From Misgurnus anguillicaudatus (taxonomy: Eukaryota > Chordata > Actinopteri > Cypriniformes > Cobitidae): a DNA stretch of 64,000 bases. Positions 59,075 to 64,000 of this stretch are shown piece after piece; positions within the stretch are counted from its first letter, which is position 1, and the number at the start of each line of letters is the position of its first letter. The DNA is taken from NCBI RefSeq assembly GCF_027580225.2, contig NC_073358.2:27926501-27990500 (forward strand), given 5' to 3'. A program made the translations under genes and the position numbers. The notes beneath the pieces were generated by a model. The model saw nothing but the letters and a program-made list of their open reading frames with translations, was not told the DNA's origin and did not search any database.

Positions 59075-59414
59075 GTCCTTCCACAGTGTTTTTTATTGTA
59101 AAGGTGGTGGAGGATGGGCCCATCTTGCAGCAACACTGGATTTAAAACAAACCGAGAGAGGAAAACACAAATAAAACGGTTTACAAAACAAAAACGAGAT
59201 CTGTACAAGTTCACACCTTATCTTAGAAAAATTCAGCAAAGCCCAGGGTCGTGATTGCAGCAGCCACATAAAAGATCGTTCGGGAAGCGAATGGATCGCC
59301 CAGTCCTTCCTTAAAGCACTGTGGAACAGAAATGCGGTTGTGCAAGACGAGAGCTGCCCTAAGGCTCTGCCGGTCTGTGTTTGGAGATGACTGCAGAGTT
59401 CAAGGGGTTGGAGT
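59075..59414 (-). other. u2surp 3' UTR and polyadenylation signal
   Basis: Minus-strand sequence after the TGA stop. AATAAA on the minus strand lies at 59,092-59,097, followed by ACACTGTGG and a T-poor stretch; the cleavage site would be near 59,075. Confidence 0.6.
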
Positions 59415-61083
<1,669 letters not shown>

Positions 61084-61204
61084 CTGCATGAGCAAGAGAG
61101 GATATGAAAGGATGGGATAATTTCTGTTTTAAAACATTTCTGCTGCTCAAAAATCACTGTTTCCAAGCTTATTGAATCAATACCCTTAACAATAACAAAA
61201 GTCT

Positions 61205-64000
61205 AATATAGCTGCAAGCAGCGATGGCGGGCCCTCGCACGTTTTTTTACCGCTACACGGTGCCTCCGAAAAAACGATGCAGGGTGGGCAAGGGCATCAA
61301 GTGGGTAAATATCAGTGGACTATTTCATGTTGCTACTGATCCATTTAGGTACTGTAGGTAAAAGAAACCCCACATTTTAGACAAACGGGGGCGCTAGTGA
61401 GACACTAAATAGACACACCTTTATCTGACCTTTTTGTCAACACTTAACAGCCGACAACTCTGATGTGTGTGCCAAATTTAAACTTAATCTAAGCACGCCA
61501 AGAGCCTTAAATATGCCTGAAATAAAAGTAAAGTTTGACGGGTTGCCATGGGAACAGCGTTCGAGATGTCAAAAATCCTTCGCAATTTAGCATCTACAAT
61601 GTCTCAGCATCATGTTGACCACTTCTGGTGTCAATAACATTATTTACCTAGAAAGAGTATTTAAAAAAAACATCGCATGCAACTGTAATGCTTAAATAAG
61701 CCTTTAAAATGAAAGTAAAATTTGTCGCGTTGCCATAGGAACAACATTCGAGATATCAAAAATCCCTTCGCAATTTATCATCTACAATGTCTCAGCATCA
61801 TGTTGACCACTTTTGGTGTCAATCGCATGAATATCCTAGAAGGAGTATTTAAAAGTTCACTGCATGAAACTGTAAGGCTTAAATATGCCTTTAAAATGAA
61901 AGTAAAGTTTGACCGGTTGCCATGGGAACAGCGTTCGAGATATCAAAAATCCCTTCGCAATTTATCATCTACTATGCCTCAGCATCATGTTGACCACTTT
62001 TGGTGTCAATTGCATGATTTTTCTAGAAGGAGTACTTAAAAGAACATTGCCTGGAACTGTCAAAAAAATCCAGCTTTGTAAATGACACACTTCCTGCCGC
62101 CTGGTGGTGGCGCTATACCCAGGAGTCACAATAGGCGCATCGATGCGATCGGAATCTTCAGACGAACAAACACCCCGTGTGTCATGACAATAAGATATTT
62201 TTTGCCATAGATATTAGACACTTCCTGTTTCTCTGATTTCACCATGACTTTGCCGCTTCGCCATGGCAACACCGTTCGAGATATCAAAAATCCCTTCGCA
62301 ATTTAGCAAGTCCAATGTCTTGACATCATGATCACCACGTTTGGTGTCATTTGCATGAATCCCCTAGGAGGAGTATTCAAAAGTTCACCGCATGCATTTT
62401 TTAAACAATCCAAAATGGCGGACTTCCTGTTGGGCGGAGCTTAAATGTTAGAGGGCGAAAGTTGTTCGGGTCGATGAGATCTATATGTGTATCAACTTTC
62501 GTAAATGTGCGTACATGTTTGCCCGATCTGCGCACTCCTGTTTGTTTTTGCATTACAGGGGGCGCTACAGAGCCCCCGTGCCACGCCCGTGTTCCAGCCT
62601 TTGCCCGTTCGCAATGACGGACGACTCTGACGTCTGTGCCAAATTTCAAGAGTTTTCGAGTATGTTAAGGCACCCAAAATGCCCAAAAGTGTTAAAAAAA
62701 ATAAAAATAAATATAGCTGCAAGCAGCGATGGCGGGCCCTCGCACGTTATTTTTCCGCTACACGGTGCGTCCGAGAAAACGATGCACGGTGGGCAAGGGC
62801 CTCAAGTGGGTAAATATCAGTGGGCTATTTAATGTTGTTACTGACCCATTTGGGGACTGTAGGTAAAAGAAACCCCACATTTTAGACAAACGGGGGGGGG
62901 GGGGGGGCTAGTCAGCCACTAAATAGACACGCCTTTATCTGACCTTTTTGTCAACACTTAACTGCCAACAACTCTGATGTGTGTGCCAAATTTAAAGTTA
63001 ATCCAAACACGCCAAGAACCTTAAAAAAGCCTTAAATAAAAGTAAAGTTTGACGCGTTGCCATGGGAACAGCGTTCGAGATGTCAAAAATTCCTTCGCAA
63101 TTTAGCATCTCCAATGTCTCAGCATCATGTTGACCACTTCTGGTGTCAATCGAATGAATATTCTAGAAGGAGTATTTAAAAGTTCACTGCATGGAACTGA
63201 AAGGCTTCAATATGCCTTTAAAATGAAAGTAAAGTTTGACACGTTGCCATGGGAACAGCATTCGAGATATCAAAAATCCCTTCGCAATTTATCATCTACA
63301 ATGTCTCAGCATCATGTTGACCACTTTTGGTGTCAATCGAATGAATATCCTAGAAGGAGTATTTAAAAGAACATCGGATGGAACTGTCAAAAAAAATCCA
63401 CCTTTGTGACTGACACACTTCCTGGCGCCTGGTGGTGGCGCTATACCCGAGACTCACAATAGGCACATTGATGCGATCGGAATCTTCAGACGAACAAACA
63501 CCCCGCGTGTCATCACAATAAGACATTTTTTGCCTTAGATATTAGACACTTCCTGTTTCTCTGATTTCGCCATGACTTTGTCGCTTCGCCATGGCAGAAC
63601 CGTTCGAGATATCAAAAATCCCTTCGCAATTTAGCAAGTACAATGTCTCGACATCATGATCACCACATTTGGTGTCAATCCCATGAATCCCCTAGAAGGA
63701 GTATTCAAAAGTTCACCGCATGCATTTTTTAAACAATCCGAAATAGCCGACTTCCTGTTGGGCGGAGCTTAAATGTTAGAGGGCGAAAGTTGTTCGGGTC
63801 GATGAGATCTATATGTGTACCAACTCTCGTACATGTGCGTACATTTTTGCCCGATCTGTGCCCCAATGTTTGTTTTTGAATTACAGGGGGCGCTACAGAG
63901 CTCCCTTGCCACGCCCGTATTCCAGCCTTTGCATGAGCCTAGTGGCACGCGACTCTGAAGTGTGTGCCAAATTTCAAGACTTTTCGAGTATGTTAAGGCT
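61205..64000. repeat. 1,505-bp tandem repeat, two units, in a u2surp intron
   Basis: AATATAGCTGCAAGCAGCGA occurs at 61,205 and 62,710, and the following sequence stays colinear to the right edge, so unit 1 is 61,205-62,709 and unit 2 is incomplete. Each unit carries about four related sub-repeats of roughly 185 bases built on TTCGAGATATCAAAAATCCC and TCATGTTGACCAC (unit 1: near 61,557, 61,747, 61,934 and 62,274). Long open frames through it arise from the sub-repeats and are not conserved genes. A G-run at about 62,891-62,907 marks unit 2. Confidence 0.8.

Noticed and set aside
61722..62039. 105-codon plus-strand frame, and similar frames at 62,485-62,832 and 63,127-63,366
   Set aside because: They run through the 1.5-kb tandem repeat and its sub-repeats; the same peptide words recur in different order, so they are repeat sequence rather than a gene.

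Overview
The window looks like a piece of a teleost fish nuclear chromosome, most likely a cyprinid (carp/zebrafish-type). The reasons are vertebrate spliced genes with GT-AG introns, AT-rich sequence, and dense non-autonomous DNA transposons whose ends are typical of cyprinid genomes, such as the AGGGATAGTTCACCC family flanked by TTAA. There are no bacterial-style genes, operons or CRISPR arrays. I ran no database search; gene names rest on recognising conserved protein sequence by eye.

Layout. (1) 1-5,700: a fragment of a RecQ-like helicase exon on the minus strand (894-1120), then intergenic or intronic sequence with small inverted-repeat elements. (2) 5,699-5,796 (-): the first coding exon of klhl13, with a GC-richer 5' region up to about 6,240; the rest of klhl13 lies beyond the left edge. 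(3) 6,240-29,230: about 23 kb of mostly transposon-derived spacer, containing one unrecognised three-exon gene candidate (14,891-16,516) embedded in a cluster of an iterated 15-base motif. (4) 29,240-56,270 (+): a complete wdr44 gene in 19 coding exons (905 codons plus stop). (5) 59,075 to beyond 61,083 (-): the 3' end of u2surp (SR140), four exons, tail-to-tail with wdr44. (6) 61,205-64,000: a 1,505-base tandem repeat in an intron of u2surp, running off the right edge.

The klhl13 (-) / wdr44 (+) head-to-head order matches human Xq24, whereas u2surp downstream of wdr44 differs from human. KLHL13 is a CUL3 ubiquitin-ligase adaptor, WDR44 is a RAB11 effector tethering endosomal tubules to the ER, and U2SURP is a U2 snRNP-associated splicing protein; no shared pathway is implied.

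The most interesting signals are: two wdr44 splice junctions that are not canonical as written (TG acceptor at 43,373-43,374; GA donor at 48,644-48,645), each one inserted base away from canonical; the iterated GTCATTCAGTGTAAC-type motif on both strands around a small spliced open frame; wdr44 introns 6, 16, 17 and 18 that are mostly transposon; and fourteen TTAA-flanked inverted-repeat elements from about ten families in one window.
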